From: UBA7359 sp038142205
GTDB taxonomy: Bacteria > Pseudomonadota > Gammaproteobacteria > Eutrophobiales > Eutrophobiaceae
Length of the DNA stretch: 64,000 nucleotides
Assembly: GCA_038142205.1 (NCBI GenBank)
Contig: JAYQJO010000001.1
Coordinates: 1,612,001 to 1,676,000 of the forward strand
Reading direction: 5' to 3'
In this document: in pieces, positions 9,606 to 19,238 of the stretch
Position numbering within the stretch: position 1 is the stretch's first letter
Layout of the letters: each line of letters starts with the position of its first letter
Notes under the pieces: model-generated
What the model saw: only the letters and a program-made list of their open reading frames with translations
Told to the model about the DNA's origin: nothing
The model's database searches: none
Program-made: the position numbers and the translations under genes

Positions 9606-11111
9606 ATGCCAAAATCAAATTCTCGTACAGTAAAAAAACCAAAACCCATTCAATTTGAAACACTTGCAGAAGATGCGCCCGTTATGCTGTGGCTGACTAA
9701 TGTAGAGGGTGAAATCATATTCTCAAATACCAAATGGAAAAACTTTATAGGCTCAGAAAAAGTTAATGAAGAAGGCGGTAATGCATGGTACGAAGCATTA
9801 CATCCGGATGATAAGGAAAATTGTCTGAAAACATTTCGTGAAGCTTTTGCCAGCCATAAACATTTTGAAATGGAATATCGTTTAAAGCGCTTAGATGGTG
9901 AATATCGCAATATTCTGGATACGGGCGAACCCTACATTGAAAATGATGGGAGATTTGCTGGTTTTATTGGTTCATCAACCGATATGACTGAAAGGAAAAT
10001 GTTTGAAGAACAATTAAGCCATTCACATAAAGAAATGACTCAGCACAATATTGAGATGCGGCTTATTAATAAAATTAATTCATATCTGCAGGTTTGTATA
10101 AGCATGGAAGAAACGTACCCTGTTATTTATTACTATGCACGCGAGCTATTTCCAAGCTGCACAGGTGCATTATACCTACTGAATGATAAAAAAACGATTG
10201 TTGAATCAGTTGTCACATGGGGAGAACAAAAAGACAATCAGCTTCCTGTTATTACAATGGAAGATTGCTGGTCTTTAAGACAAGGTAAAGTTCATACTGT
10301 AAATGACAATAAAAACGGTTTGGTATGTAATCATCTGACAGAATGTCCTGAATATGGCTATACGTGTGTTCCTATTATTGCGCAGGGAGAAATGGTGGGA
10401 ATGTTACATTTACAGTTCCCTAGGTATGGAGATGATCTATTAAAAGAAGATATTTTACGCCAAGTAGAAGCACGACAACGATTAGTCAATATGACTGCGG
10501 ATAATCTCGCGCTCGCATTAGTTAGTTTGAAACTCCGTGAAGCACTTGAAGCACAATCAATATCTGATCCTCTAACACACTTATATAATCGTCGTTTTAT
10601 GGAAGAAACGATTGAAAAAGAATTGCCTAAATGTATTCGTAATAAAACAACTCTGGGCATACTCATGTTGGATATCGATCATTTTAAAAGTTTTAACGAT
10701 AATTATGGTCATGAAGCAGGTGATTTAGTCTTAATTGAATTTGCAAAATTGATTAGCGGTAGATTGCGCAAAGGAGATATTGCCTGTCGTTATGGTGGTG
10801 AAGAATTTATGATCATCATGCCTGGCGCTCCTCTACATGTATTAGAAGATAGAGCTAAACTTATTCGAAATAACCTTAAGAATCTAAAGATCAATTATCA
10901 AAAGGAAATTTTACAAGATATAACCGTGTCCATTGGTATCGCGATTGCACCTGATCATGGCGACACACAAAAAGCATTAATTAAGTCAGCCGATATGGCA
11001 TTGTATGAGGCTAAAGAAACTGGAAGAGATAAAGCGATTGTTGCTAAACCTTTAAATAATCGCTATGACGATAGAAAACAGGAACCCATAGAGATTGCCA
11101 AAGCAAGCTAG
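9606..11111 (+). CDS. Diguanylate cyclase with PAS and GAF sensor domains
   Basis: A 501-residue protein in three parts. Residues about 15-130 form a PAS domain with PAC tail (MLWLTNVEGEIIFSN, GSSTDMTERKMFEEQL). Residues about 150-310 look like a GAF domain. Residues about 335-490 form a GGDEF domain with GGEEF as the active-site loop, followed by the usual SIGIA and ADMALYEAKETGRD motifs. GGDEF enzymes condense two GTP into cyclic di-GMP, which controls the switch between motility and attachment. No EAL domain and no TM segment is seen, so it is probably a soluble cyclase. An RxxD inhibitory site is not evident before GGEEF. The 232 bp between tmRNA and this gene holds nothing recognisable beyond the tmRNA terminator. 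Confidence 0.93.
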   Translation: MPKSNSRTVKKPKPIQFETLAEDAPVMLWLTNVEGEIIFSNTKWKNFIGSEKVNEEGGNAWYEALHPDDKENCLKTFREAFASHKHFEMEYRLKRLDGEYRNILDTGEPYIENDGRFAGFIGSSTDMTERKMFEEQLSHSHKEMTQHNIEMRLINKINSYLQVCISMEETYPVIYYYARELFPSCTGALYLLNDKKTIVESVVTWGEQKDNQLPVITMEDCWSLRQGKVHTVNDNKNGLVCNHLTECPEYGYTCVPIIAQGEMVGMLHLQFPRYGDDLLKEDILRQVEARQRLVNMTADNLALALVSLKLREALEAQSISDPLTHLYNRRFMEETIEKELPKCIRNKTTLGILMLDIDHFKSFNDNYGHEAGDLVLIEFAKLISGRLRKGDIACRYGGEEFMIIMPGAPLHVLEDRAKLIRNNLKNLKINYQKEILQDITVSIGIAIAPDHGDTQKALIKSADMALYEAKETGRDKAIVAKPLNNRYDDRKQEPIEIAKAS

Positions 11112-11186
11112 TCGAATTATCCGGCGATAATCATCGCCTAAATATTGTGTTATTCTCATAGCATTATATAAATGCTTGAGGCTAAC

Positions 11187-11639
11187 ATGAAAAAACTTAT
11201 CGTAATTACAACTTTACTTCTATTACTTACGCCGCTGTCTTATGCAGAAAAACGACACGGACCAAAAGCAACTGAAATTAAAGTCAATCTCGGTACTAAA
11301 GATGGCCAATTAGTTTTTGAACCGAATACGTTAACGTTTGAACGTGGTACTTATTATAAACTTGTTATTACTAACCCAAGTTCAGAAGATCATTATTTTA
11401 CATCCGAGGCATTCGCCACACATATTTTTACTCGTAAAGTTGAAGTAATGGACAATAACGGTAAAACGATTGCTGAAATTCATGGTTCAATTAATGATAT
11501 GGAATTAAAACCCGGTACAACTGTTGAATGGTTTTTCTTTCCAATGACGAAAGGTAAAAATTTAAAACTTTTTTGTCACAAAAATGATCATGAAGAAAAG
11601 GGAATGGTTGGCAGCATTAATATTATAGGAAAATTATAG
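11187..11639 (+). CDS. Secreted cupredoxin-like copper protein
   Basis: A 150-residue protein with a cleavable signal peptide (MKKLIVITTLLLLLTPLSYA) and one cupredoxin beta-sandwich. Possible type-1 copper ligands are the His in SEDHYF and the Cys, His and Met of FCHKNDHEEKGM near the C-terminus. Such proteins carry electrons or bind copper in the periplasm. The ATG at 11187 is preferred over 11172 because GAGG lies at the right distance upstream and the signal peptide then starts with MKK. A small hairpin (GGCGAT/ATCGCC, 11123-11138) sits in the gap after the diguanylate cyclase. Confidence 0.82.
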   Translation: MKKLIVITTLLLLLTPLSYAEKRHGPKATEIKVNLGTKDGQLVFEPNTLTFERGTYYKLVITNPSSEDHYFTSEAFATHIFTRKVEVMDNNGKTIAEIHGSINDMELKPGTTVEWFFFPMTKGKNLKLFCHKNDHEEKGMVGSINIIGKL

Positions 11640-11648
11640 CTTATAGTT

Positions 11649-12451
11649 TTATTTAACTGCCTTTTTATAAATATGCCAGCTTGCATGACCTAAAATCGGC
11701 AGAGAAATCAGTAACCCTAAAAAAAGGGAATAGTCGAAAAGAATAATGTCACGGCAATAAAGATACCCCAACAAATCATAACGACAGGACTTTTCATTAC
11801 GGTTTTCACACTGGTTATCATACCTGTGACGAAGTCTATGTCTCGATCCATAATCAGTGGAATTGAAATAACTGTAATTGAAAATAAAAGAAGTGAAAAA
11901 CAGGCACCGACGAGATGGCTAACAATGACAAACGCCCAGCCTTCCGGTGTCGTTATAATAATGTTTATAAATGCATCCAGTGATGGGAATGACATACGCC
12001 CAAGGATAATCGCTATTAATAATCTGATCTGATACATCCATATCCAGAAAATAAAAAGCATCACAAAAGCCATATAGGGTATCTGCCGTCCTGTCTGCGA
12101 ACTAATCACTGACAGTATTTTACCCCAGCGTAATGGTAATCCTTGCTCTAGTCGTCGACTTACTTCATAAAGGCCAACAGCAATAAATGGTCCGATTAAC
12201 GGGAAACCGACTATCATTGGATAAATCATCCAGCCTTTTTCCCAGACATAAAAAGACTGGACAATAAGAATTCCACCGAAAGCAAAAATACTACCGAAAA
12301 ATAAACCAAACATCGGTGCCTGAAGAAAATCAGAAACTCCCTTAATAAGACAGGCTTTTACATCTTCAAATCCCAGTTCATTGACCTCAAGTATGGCGTA
12401 TTCATCTTCCTCCACCGCCTTCTCATTAACTTCTCTTTCGGTGTTCGTCAT
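11649..12451 (-). pseudogene. DUF2189 integral membrane protein, frameshifted near the C-terminus
   Basis: The main frame encodes a membrane protein with about six TM segments and the DUF2189 look (a cytoplasmic acidic N-terminus, then LNELGFEDVK-like opening and PFIAVGLYEVSRRLEQG). It stops at 11717 directly after a T7 run (forward A7, 11719-11725). Adding one T restores the family's usual ending: LGLLISLPILGHASWHIYKK, reaching a TAA at 11649. So this is one gene with a one-base deletion. The start is ATG at 12451, with GGAG seven bases upstream, rather than the GTG at 12463. Function is unknown; relatives often sit near respiratory genes. A perfect FNR-type site lies 65 bp upstream. Confidence 0.8.
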
Positions 12452-12515
12452 CTTGATCTCCACTTACCCGGATATAGTGAATTGCCTTTATAATATAAAA
12501 TGCTAATCAAGCTTC

Positions 12516-12529
12516 TTGATTTACATCAA
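12516..12529 (-). promoter_or_regulatory. FNR/Anr-type binding site upstream of the DUF2189 gene
   Basis: The sequence TTGATTTACATCAA matches the FNR consensus TTGAT-N4-ATCAA at all ten fixed positions. On the minus strand a TATTAT -10 hexamer lies at 12490-12495, placing the box about 40 bp before a likely start of transcription, the distance of class II FNR activation. It is a palindrome and could serve either direction, but the next plus-strand gene is over 320 bp away. The rest of the 390-bp gap shows no gene. Confidence 0.65.
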
Positions 12530-12853
12530 ATGAAAGTTATTTATTATTTATTATTTTGAATAACAACATTTCTGACTCCAGAGATCCGTTATTTCAATAA
12601 ATATGTTCACTTCTGAAGGAAAATCATTTTACTGCCATTAAACTTCATTTTTTTCAATTACTTATAAATTCTTCTGATCTAGCCTAGCACTGCACTTTTA
12701 CTAAAGTTATCTCGTTTTTCTGCCGCTAAATAGTGGAGCATTGAATTCGGACTGCTAAATCATAAGAACGTAAACAAATTTGAAATACGTTCAAAACTGA
12801 ACCCTTATCACATTGCGGGATTAGGGTTTGCCACTAGACTTGGAAACTGAGCA

Positions 12854-13252
12854 ATGGCGGAATTTATTTATCGTGACGGCGAGTTAGAAAACTTATTGCG
12901 AGTAAGGGATCGGTTCGTAGCTTTAATTGCGCAATATTCGACTGATTCAACCACGCTGAGTAAAAACAAAATGCTCGGCACTATTTTCGACACCGTTTTT
13001 TTTATTGGTATTAGTAATTTGAGAAATCAAATGCCAGCAGTAAAAGAAGTTTATCTGAATGTCGGTGAACCAAGAAATAATTCACTACGCAATTTGGAAT
13101 TATTAGAAGAAATGAAAATTGTCATTCGCATTCAAGACAAGAGTGACTCAAGGGTAAAACGTATCAGATTGACAGATAAATTTAGAAAAGATTTTGATGA
13201 CTTTGTAACACAGTGTGTAGATTCAAGAAAAGTACAAACTGTAACTGCATAA
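12854..13252 (+). CDS. Small winged-helix-like protein, unknown function
   Basis: A 132-residue soluble protein. The middle (about 40-110) has a helix-helix-helix-wing look: NKMLGTIFDTVFFIGISNL, then RNLELLEEMKIVIRIQDKSD and RVKRIRLTDKFRKDFDDFV, which resembles the helix-strand-strand of MarR-like winged helices. I do not recognise a specific family. AAGGAG follows its stop and leads into the next gene 19 bp away, so the two are probably cotranscribed. If it is a regulator, the downstream membrane protease is an obvious candidate partner, but this is inference. Confidence 0.6.
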   Translation: MAEFIYRDGELENLLRVRDRFVALIAQYSTDSTTLSKNKMLGTIFDTVFFIGISNLRNQMPAVKEVYLNVGEPRNNSLRNLELLEEMKIVIRIQDKSDSRVKRIRLTDKFRKDFDDFVTQCVDSRKVQTVTA

Positions 13253-13271
13253 AAAGGAGCATAAATATTTA

Positions 13272-14160
13272 ATGGCTGACGTTGTAAACATATTAAATAA
13301 TATTCGCAAAGATAATGTCAAGGTAGAATCAAATAGCCTCGTCGAACGCATTGTTCAATCTATGACGATTAAGAAAAAGAACAGGCTATGGTTCACCCCT
13401 GTATTATCGATGGGAAACATACCCTTGTTTATGAAAAAGGTTTACAACAGAAAAATCCTTTTGCATTTAAAAAGATCCTGGAGTTTGCGAATACTCAGCG
13501 TTATCAGTTAAAAGAAGATCAGCGCGCCGACTTTCTTGAAGGCGTTAAACGTGTTAAAAATCGCCGTCATGCTAACGTTGTTTCTATTATGATGTTAACT
13601 GCAGGCTTAATGACACAAACGGCTCAGGCCAAATCAGCATTTGGACATGAGTTTGATCATCATCATGATAATGAAACAACTCAAACACAAATCCAGCATG
13701 ACTTTGATATTGATTTCGATTCTTTTCATACAGAAGAAGAACTGATTTCAGGGTTGCTGGGTTGGATTAATCATCATTCATCATTTGATTATGATATTGA
13801 TACATTACCTGACGTAAAAAAGTTTCAGCCAGACAAATTGCTGAAGTAGCATTTGGAGGAAAATTACCCAAAGCAGTAAACCCGAAGAATCTCCAGATTT
13901 TTGGCTTGTACAACTTTAATGAAAAGGCGGTTTACCTGCTAGATACCATCAACCTTGATACAGACCATGGTAAAGGTATTTTGTTACACGAATTGGTTCA
14001 TTACCTGCAATACCAGACGGGTGAAGACAGTAATGTTCAATGCAAAAACGAGCTGGAATCTTTAGCGTATCTTCTGGAAGCGAAATTTCTGGAATCCCAT
14101 GATCATAAGCACAGCATTACAAAATCGCACATCAATAAAGTGAGTCAATGCAGGAGCTAA
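13272..14160 (+). pseudogene. Membrane-anchored HExxH metallopeptidase-like protein, two frameshifts
   Basis: Three frames join into one protein of about 296 residues. The first part starts at 13272 (MADVVNILNNIRKD). Adding one A to the A5 run at 13374-13378 leads into the second frame (EQAMVHPCIIDGKHTLVYE), which has a single TM segment (ANVVSIMMLTAGLMTQTAQA) and a His/Asp-rich stretch. Adding one A to the A6 run at 13816-13821 leads into the third frame (VSARQIAEVAFGGKLPK), which holds HELVH in GILLHELVHYLQYQ and a downstream ELESLAYLLEAKFL helix that could supply the third zinc ligand. A zinc peptidase with its active site outside the membrane is likely. It may be a real pseudogene or two homopolymer errors. 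Confidence 0.65.
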
Positions 14161-14294
14161 AATAACACCGTAGTTTTAATCGAACAGGCGATAGCAGATA
14201 TAAGTGCGATTCTCAGTCAAGACAAATTAAAGGCGGATAGAAATACTAAAAAAATAAACCTTTATCACACTGTTGGTGTTATAAAAATATCTAA

Positions 14295-14432
14295 CTCTAC
14301 TTACTCTTCTTTGAAAGAGAGAAAGCTGATATCAAATTTATAAAAGATGCTGAGAGTTTAAATTTTGAAGAAGTCCCTGAGCAAACTCTTATGGCAAATA
14401 TTGCAGATCAGCATGAAGCTGTATGGGAATAA
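14295..14432 (+). pseudogene. Remnant of a coding sequence, C-terminal end only
   Basis: The frame reads FEREKADIKFIKDAESLNFE and then EVPEQTLMANIADQHEAVWE before a TAA at 14430-14432. It has no start codon and is preceded by a stop at 14292-14294. Its composition looks coding, so it may be the tail of a decayed gene, possibly one following the protease. No function can be given. This fills most of the 301-bp gap before the pilin-like gene. Confidence 0.3.
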
Positions 14433-14461
14433 GCTTATTGATTATTAAATTTTTCTACCGT

Positions 14462-14902
14462 TTATGTCTGTTTACATTTTTTCGGCATATATTCCTGAGG
14501 CATAGTGCCTATACACGACCAGGACAATTTTTCTCCTTTAGGTTCAGGTATTAATATAATTTTTGATCCATCAATATTTTTCTAAAGCGTAACACTATCT
14601 TTATTTATAAAATAAACCGTATCAGAACACGGTGCATCAACGCCTATTTCTATTTTTTCCACTAAAGATTTACTGATATCCGATTCAATTTTTTTACCCT
14701 GCTTTGCCCACGATTCAGCATCAGGCAATACTTGATTCTCTTTCCAATAGCTTCGTACTGCAGCTTTATATTTTATTGCATGTGATAAGCCCTGTAGTAC
14801 TTTTACCGGATCAGTTAACTCCACTTTCTTTTTATCGGTAAAAATAAAATTCCAGCTTAAAACAATAACAGCAAGACTTAATATCAGCAGCGCTTTACTC
14901 AT
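14462..14902 (-). pseudogene. Pilin-like protein interrupted by an in-frame TAG
   Basis: The frame from ATG 14902 encodes an N-terminal TM helix (ALLILSLAVIVLSWNFIF), a helix with YKAAVRSYWKENQVLP and a strand with a Cys (VDAPCSDTVYFIN), then meets TAG at 14582-14584. The same frame continues after the stop with KNIDGSKIILIPEPKGEKLS, WSCIGTMPQEYMPKKCKQT and a TAA at 14462. The tail, with WxC-G-P-Y-P-C spacing, matches the C-terminal disulfide region of type IV pilins. The total would be about 145 residues. No class III leader peptide is evident, so it is pilin-like rather than a standard pilin. Its ATG directly follows the stop of the HugZ-like gene. Confidence 0.55.
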
Positions 14903-15610
14903 TTATTTTTTCGCCATTGCTACCATCGCTTTACGTACTTCCATCGCCGTTGTCACTGATTCTTCAAAATTTATCCTATTTATTCTTTTACCAACACGTA
15001 AATTAAAGCCTTCGCTATCTATACCTACCATTACAGGCAGTTTTTCTTCTGAATAGTTTATGTCACTTAACTGGCAATAATGTTTCATTGATTCGATATG
15101 ATCAGCATTCATATGTTCAATCATGCTTTTTTCTTCATCAAAAGAAAACGGATTGGCTAATAAAAAGCTTTCTTTTTCCAACCAGTAAATTTCTCCAAAC
15201 CCACCAATGAATCTGATCCGAACAAGATTAATTTGATAAAAATAAAAATTATGTGTTTTATGATAATCCATAGACTGCGGAAAATACTGATAATAGCGTT
15301 CTATGCTTTCAGTATCGTCAACACCCAGCTTTACTGCATCACCAATAAAAGTTATGCGACCAGCTGCCTGACCGTCTTCTATACCGCTTTCTGTTACAGT
15401 TAACGATACTTTGGAATCGGATAATATGTTTTTTGTATGTTGCGCAATAGTACTTATCAGAATAACAGGCTTACCTTCTTTGCTCAGACAATATGGCACA
15501 ACAGAACCAAAAGGATAACCTTCTACATCAACGGAAATTGTACTCAATATACCTTGATATTCTGACAGCAATAAATTTCTGGCCAAGTTTGCTTTTGATA
15601 TTTTATTCAT
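14903..15610 (-). CDS. HugZ-like heme utilisation / pyridoxamine 5'-phosphate oxidase-fold protein
   Basis: A 235-residue protein with an N-terminal split-barrel flavin-binding fold (residues about 1-145: YQGILSTISVDVEGYPFGS, then AGRITFIGDA) and a C-terminal DUF2470-like domain (about 160-235: MIEHMNADHIESMKHYC, VGIDSEGFNLRVG). Members of this family include HugZ, which binds or degrades heme. The start codon overlaps the stop of the DUF2835 gene (TTAATG), so it is translationally coupled to the upstream nuclease operon. A direct role in DNA repair is not implied. Confidence 0.88.
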   Translation of the reverse strand: MNKISKANLARNLLLSEYQGILSTISVDVEGYPFGSVVPYCLSKEGKPVILISTIAQHTKNILSDSKVSLTVTESGIEDGQAAGRITFIGDAVKLGVDDTESIERYYQYFPQSMDYHKTHNFYFYQINLVRIRFIGGFGEIYWLEKESFLLANPFSFDEEKSMIEHMNADHIESMKHYCQLSDINYSEEKLPVMVGIDSEGFNLRVGKRINRINFEESVTTAMEVRKAMVAMAKK

Positions 15611-15849
15611 TAAATTCTCACAACTTCTATTAACTTATTATTTTTATCAAAACGTATTTCAAATAAGCCATGAATTCCGTCATGCGTTAAAAACTGACGT
15701 ACCGTACTGGCAGGAAAGCGAATACGTTTATTATCCAATGACCACACCTGTATACTGTTCGCTTGCCCTTTATAATACTTGAGATATTTTTCTGACGACA
15801 ATGACAGTTGGAAACGCAGTGCGTGAGCAATTGATTTATTATTAATCAT
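15610..15849 (-). CDS. DUF2835 family protein
   Basis: A 79-residue soluble protein matching DUF2835: YLKYYKGQANSIQVWSLDN followed by KRIRFPASTVRQFLTHDGIH and GLFEIRFDKNNK. Function is unknown. The ATG at 15849 overlaps the stop of the addA-like gene (TAATG); a longer GTG start inside that gene is less likely. It links the nuclease operon to the HugZ-like gene. Confidence 0.85.
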   Translation of the reverse strand: MINNKSIAHALRFQLSLSSEKYLKYYKGQANSIQVWSLDNKRIRFPASTVRQFLTHDGIHGLFEIRFDKNNKLIEVVRI

Positions 15850-18800
15850 TATGTCATCGCCCACTCACGCCAACCTTTTAACAAAGGGAAATACAAACCT
15901 AGCCTAATGTTTTTTTCTCCAAGCTGTTTCATTAAATAAGCGTACTTCTCCAACTGTTCTTGATAACGTTCCTGCTCCTGATCTAGAAAAGCATCAATAT
16001 CTCTGCCTTCATGTCGACTGGTTTTATAATCAATAATCCAACGCACACCTTCTTTATCAATAAAGGTTCTATCAAGAATAGCATTAGCTAATTTATTATC
16101 GAACAAACCCGTTATCGCATATTCATTTTTTTGTTTATCGTGTTCCTTCGAAAGGATCCATTTCCCCCGTTCATCATTAACGATATTTTCCAATGCCTGT
16201 ATCACTCTACGCACAGCATTCTCTCGTTCATTATCCGGCACACTTAGTTGCTTCAGGGCCATATCAAAAACATTTCTTTCACCTTGTATAACATCACTTG
16301 TCCATTTTTCTATTCCTTGCTCGGCAATACATTGAATAGCACCATGAACAACAGAGCCAACATGCTTCGCCGTTTCCCCTGCCCATTCAAACTCAATCAA
16401 TGTTTGTTCCTGTTCTGACTCATCATTTTGCGGTTTTTGCCAGCTTACTTCGGCAGGCACATCGGGTAATTGCCATTGTTCCATTAATCGTTTTGTTTCC
16501 TGGTTAATGATGACAATAGATTCTTCTACATTTTTTTCTATTTCTGCTGGCATATGCTGTTCATAGGCACTCTTTACCGTTGGCCATAAATGTCCAAGCA
16601 ATGACCGAGTTTGCGGCACACAGGAAACGTCTTCTTTCTTCTCTTTAATACTGGCATGACCAAACAAATGTAATGTTTTTCTTGCACGCGTTGTTGCAAC
16701 ATAAAGTAAGCGTGCATCTTCATAACTTTGCTTGGCTTTATCTGTATTATTAATGAAGTCGTATATTGGTGCCTGCAAATGACCGGCTTCACGAATCGGT
16801 GCTAAAACTAAATCTTCCTGCTCCCCTTCTCGCTGCCTTAATAACCAGACTAGTAAATCATTTTGGCTAACACGAGATGCACGACCAAGCCCCGGTAAAA
16901 TAACATGATCGAATTCTAGCCCTTTGGCTTTATGTATGGTCATCACTTGTAACTGACTATCGGCATTCAAATCAGGCGCTGCAAATAATTGCGCAACATT
17001 ATCAAGTAGCTCTTTTAAATCTTCTATGCCACCACCCTGCTCCATCCTTTCCAGCAAGGAAAAATAAGTTTCACAGTTTTCTAGATCAGTAATATTAGAC
17101 AGTGTTGCCGGCCCGCCTAATTGAATCCAGAATGACTCAACCGCTTCTCTAAGTGAGAAACGCTGCTTTTGTTTTAAAAGAGAAGAATAAATCGCTTTAA
17201 ATTTATTTAGCCTTGCCTGTTCTTCCTTAACTAATTTATAAACAATGTTCTTATCAGACAAACATTCCCATATTGTTTTATCTTTATGCTTATCAGTAAG
17301 TGACAATAATGACTCAAGGTTTAACCCACACCAGGGTGCACGTAAGCATGCTAACCAAGCTACTCTATCTGCGGGATAGAGATAACAACGTGTTAATGAT
17401 AACAAATCCTGAATTGCCGTTTGTGTTCCCATGCTTTCTATATCAAGCGCCTGAAATGACAGCATTTCTTTCCTTAAAGCAGGAATAATTTCAACTAAAT
17501 GAGAGCGACTGCGAACCAGTATTGCCATATTATCGTCTGGATATTGCTGTTTAATTTCTTTAAGCAATGTCACTACTTTTTCCGATTCAGTTTTACTGGA
17601 ACGATAGTATTGCGGATAAACAGTTACGCTGTTATCCGTTATTGCTGTATCAAAAGCCACTGCTTCACTATAAGCAACGGCACTAGTAATTAAATCATCC
17701 TGTTTCGGGAATATTGTTTTAAAGCTGCTATTTACCCATTCAACCAGGTTGTTTTGCGATCTGAAGTTAACACTGAGCTTCAATGCTTCAAGCGGAATAT
17801 TACCAAGCGAACGTTCATGAAAAGTTTTTATAAAAAGTGCGACTTCGGCTTGACGAAAACGATATATCGATTGCATCGGATCACCGACAAGAAACAAGCT
17901 ACGGCCATCATCCATAGACCACTCGCCAGTTAAACGTTGTAACAAACGATACTGACTGACGGATATATCCTGAAACTCATCAACCAGTAAATGCTTAATA
18001 TGATAATCAAGATGTAATGCCAATTCGGTTGGCTGCTGCTCTGTTCCCAATGCTTCAATTGCTGATGTGGCGACACCAATAAAATCCATTTGATTCCGTT
18101 CAGCAAAAATTAATCGTAATTGCGCCGTGGCAATCATTAATAATTCACACAAAGCATTCACAATTAACCATTCATTATCGGTGTATTTCGCAGGTGGTAG
18201 GCTACTGACCTTAGCCAAATTGACTTGTAAGCCTTCAATTTCCTGTAGCTCGGTGATTAATGCCTTTGCCTGCTCTTTCTTATTACTGCGCTGCTCAGAT
18301 TCCAATTTATTGCCGCTTGCAGGAGGAAATCCGTTTTTTACCGTAAGTTGTTTACGCCAGCTTCCTGTCTTCGTTAATAACAATTCATTAATACCACACC
18401 AATAGTTTAATGACTCAGCTTTACTATCAGGTAAAGATGTCAAATTCAGACAAGCAGTAACAGGATTATCCGCATCTGTTTCCTGTAAGTTTGCTGCGGC
18501 AAATTGAACAATGTCTATCAATTCTTTTTCAAATTCTCGAGGAAATTTATTAACGATATGTTTTAATTGATCTTCTATTAGATGAACTAATACTTGTTCC
18601 ATCTGACCGCGTTCGTGTTCAATAACAACATGCTGTAGCCATTGGTCACGTTTTTTCAACATATCAACGATCATGTTTTTTATTCGTGGCAAATCGTTAT
18701 CCAGATGAAAAACAAGATTGGCAATCACATCGGACCAGCCTGCTCCACTTTCTAACTCAGCTAATGTATTAATAGCAGCTTGTTGATATAAAGGTTCAGC

Positions 18801-19238
18801 ATCTTCCAACGTTTCTGGTTGTGTACCCAACTTTGACAATACTGGCATTTGCCTTGTTAACGACGCACAAAGTGAATCAATAGTCTGCAAACGTAGACGT
18901 CCAGGATTATTTATTATCTGCCAGCCTTTTTCTTTATCCCGTTTTAATGCGGCATTGGCTAATTCAAATGTAATTTTTTCATGATCAGATTCAGGTTCTT
19001 TTTTATTAGAAGCATTAATTAATGCTTCTAATATACGACTCTGCATTTCTGCAGCCGCTTTGCGAGTAAAGGTTATTGCAATGATTTCTTCCGGTGCATC
19101 GACCAAAGACAATAACCTTAAATAACGTTGAATTAATAAACCGGTTTTACCTGAACCTGCTGGGGCCTGAATAATAAAAGACTTATCCGGCGCAAGCGTT
19201 TTTGTTCTGACATCACTATCGACAACCGGATTAGACAT
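15849..19238 (-). CDS. AddA-like UvrD-family helicase/nuclease subunit
   Basis: A 1129-residue ATP-dependent DNA helicase-nuclease. The N-terminus has Walker A (IIQAPAGSGKTGLL) and the superfamily 1 motif Ia region (AITFTRKAAAEMQSRI). The Walker B/motif II (LLVDEFQDIS), motif III-IV (VGDPMQSIYRFRQAE) and motif V-VI (TIHKAKGLEFDHVILPG, LLYVATTRARKTLHLFG) follow in order. The C-terminus has a RecB-type PD-(D/E)XK nuclease with WIIDYKTSRHEG. It overlaps the addB-like gene by 8 bp. Together they would process double-strand breaks to start RecA-dependent repair, like AddAB/RexAB. The gene is intact although its partner is broken as read. Confidence 0.92.
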   Translation of the reverse strand: MSNPVVDSDVRTKTLAPDKSFIIQAPAGSGKTGLLIQRYLRLLSLVDAPEEIIAITFTRKAAAEMQSRILEALINASNKKEPESDHEKITFELANAALKRDKEKGWQIINNPGRLRLQTIDSLCASLTRQMPVLSKLGTQPETLEDAEPLYQQAAINTLAELESGAGWSDVIANLVFHLDNDLPRIKNMIVDMLKKRDQWLQHVVIEHERGQMEQVLVHLIEDQLKHIVNKFPREFEKELIDIVQFAAANLQETDADNPVTACLNLTSLPDSKAESLNYWCGINELLLTKTGSWRKQLTVKNGFPPASGNKLESEQRSNKKEQAKALITELQEIEGLQVNLAKVSSLPPAKYTDNEWLIVNALCELLMIATAQLRLIFAERNQMDFIGVATSAIEALGTEQQPTELALHLDYHIKHLLVDEFQDISVSQYRLLQRLTGEWSMDDGRSLFLVGDPMQSIYRFRQAEVALFIKTFHERSLGNIPLEALKLSVNFRSQNNLVEWVNSSFKTIFPKQDDLITSAVAYSEAVAFDTAITDNSVTVYPQYYRSSKTESEKVVTLLKEIKQQYPDDNMAILVRSRSHLVEIIPALRKEMLSFQALDIESMGTQTAIQDLLSLTRCYLYPADRVAWLACLRAPWCGLNLESLLSLTDKHKDKTIWECLSDKNIVYKLVKEEQARLNKFKAIYSSLLKQKQRFSLREAVESFWIQLGGPATLSNITDLENCETYFSLLERMEQGGGIEDLKELLDNVAQLFAAPDLNADSQLQVMTIHKAKGLEFDHVILPGLGRASRVSQNDLLVWLLRQREGEQEDLVLAPIREAGHLQAPIYDFINNTDKAKQSYEDARLLYVATTRARKTLHLFGHASIKEKKEDVSCVPQTRSLLGHLWPTVKSAYEQHMPAEIEKNVEESIVIINQETKRLMEQWQLPDVPAEVSWQKPQNDESEQEQTLIEFEWAGETAKHVGSVVHGAIQCIAEQGIEKWTSDVIQGERNVFDMALKQLSVPDNERENAVRRVIQALENIVNDERGKWILSKEHDKQKNEYAITGLFDNKLANAILDRTFIDKEGVRWIIDYKTSRHEGRDIDAFLDQEQERYQEQLEKYAYLMKQLGEKNIRLGLYFPLLKGWREWAMT

